Source: Lingula anatina (lineage: Eukaryota; Brachiopoda; Lingulata; Lingulida; Lingulidae). Taken from it: DNA of 64,000 nt. This document shows positions 63,241 through 64,000 of the stretch, one piece after another. Made by a program: the position numbers and the translations under genes. Each line of letters starts with the position of its first letter. Within the stretch, counting starts at the first letter, position 1. The notes under the pieces were generated by a model that was not told the DNA's origin, searched no databases, and saw nothing but the letters and a program-made list of their open reading frames with translations. The stretch spans positions 364,079 to 428,078 of the forward strand of contig NW_019774569.1 of assembly GCF_001039355.2 (NCBI RefSeq), read 5' to 3'.

Positions 63241-64000
63241 TGTTCTTGACAATTAGTGGGGATTACGGAAAGACTAAAACCCGATCGATAAAGGTACACA
63301 AAAATTAGCAGCTGCCTTGTGTAGGGTGTATCTTATTTTTAACAGTTTCAGTTATTGTTCTCGTCTCGGCAGTTTTGAATTTGAGACGGCTGTTGATCGA
63401 GAACAGCGGCTACGTGTCTATTTCATTTTCAATTTCTCTGAACTCAGAAAAGGCCTTATACTCTTTATTTAGAAGATAATAGTAAAACATTATATTACCC
63501 TTGTTTAGTGTTTAAGTTTTTTCATGTCTTTGTATGTTTGTCAAGTTTTTGTAGTAGTACGTACGTTACTCTTTAGAAGTGATTAACATCTGTTTTGTCA
63601 GTGTTCTGATGTCTTCACAAGTTATTGACCACACATTTAGATACTGTACATATTTGCCAAAACGAAATTTCAGCACTTCTCAATTGATAACTGAAAAATA
63701 CCATGCTGATACTTAATGCTGTCTTGTCCCAGAAAAAGGTTTTATTCTTATTATTTCAATTTTATTTTTATTTATTTTTTTAGTGGAACCTTTTTGTAAA
63801 TTTATCTGTGTAGATTGCCGATCATCCAAAAGCAGTCACAAGTTACAATGCGTACTTAAACTGCTTTTGAACCTTAAGTTCTCAGTGCTCTTTTACAGGG
63901 AAAGGAGACTTAACCCATGTGTTTGATTTTTTGTTTATATAATTTATATTTATTCAAAAACCTCCAACAATGCATAAAATTGATAAATTTGTCCATCTGA
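63241..64000. other. Sequence beyond the promoter, no gene seen
   Basis: No ORF or element supported. It could be the first intron of a rightward gene starting near 63.2 kb. Confidence 0.3.

Overview
This window looks like nuclear DNA from an invertebrate animal. It is AT-rich, with introns from a few hundred bases to 11 kb, GT-AG splice sites, many microsatellites and many short palindromic DNA transposons. The gene types and repeat style suggest a lophotrochozoan, perhaps a mollusc; that is inference and the species cannot be fixed from sequence alone. Only two protein-coding genes can be rebuilt with confidence, and they converge tail to tail.

Gene 1 (+ strand, 9,539-46,166) is a membrane adenylyl cyclase of the Ca2+/calmodulin-regulated ADCY1/rutabaga type. 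Twenty exons join in frame into 1,748 residues: a helical linker, catalytic domain C1a, a C1b region with the AC1 calmodulin-site sequence, the second six-helix membrane bundle, catalytic domain C2, and a disordered tail of about 900 residues ending in a possible PDZ ligand (QTDL). The N terminus and first membrane bundle were not found and probably lie before position 1 or in unrecognised exons in the first 9.5 kb.

The most striking feature is that the 3' half of this gene (exons 10-20 plus 3' flank, about 38.4-47.88 kb) is repeated head to tail at about 47.89-57.76 kb. Every exon has the same length, no frame is broken, and I count six amino-acid differences in 1,359 residues. The copies meet at a poly-T/poly-G run followed by a single N (47,884). 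The three other Ns in the window (22,654; 35,994; 38,076) also border sequence present twice. The simplest reading is that alternative alleles were placed side by side in the assembly. A true partial tandem duplication giving alternative 3' halves is the exciting alternative.

Gene 2 (- strand, coding 59,382-62,138) is a complete four-exon ARF1-type small GTPase of 181 residues. Its upstream flank (about 63.0-63.3 kb) looks like a CpG-bearing, possibly divergent promoter.

The rest is introns and flanks full of mobile elements. They include TAA-flanked Harbinger-like palindromes (16.26, 35.70 and 35.97-38.30 kb), hAT-like CAGGCCCGTAGCCAG and CAGGGGCGG elements, a pair of GGTGTGACAGGAATGGTAG elements (6.2 and 8.5 kb), and a TTAA-flanked element whose empty site is visible in a second copy (27.10-28.09 kb). 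There are also minisatellites, one of which has amplified the exon 5 splice donor five times at 52-base spacing.
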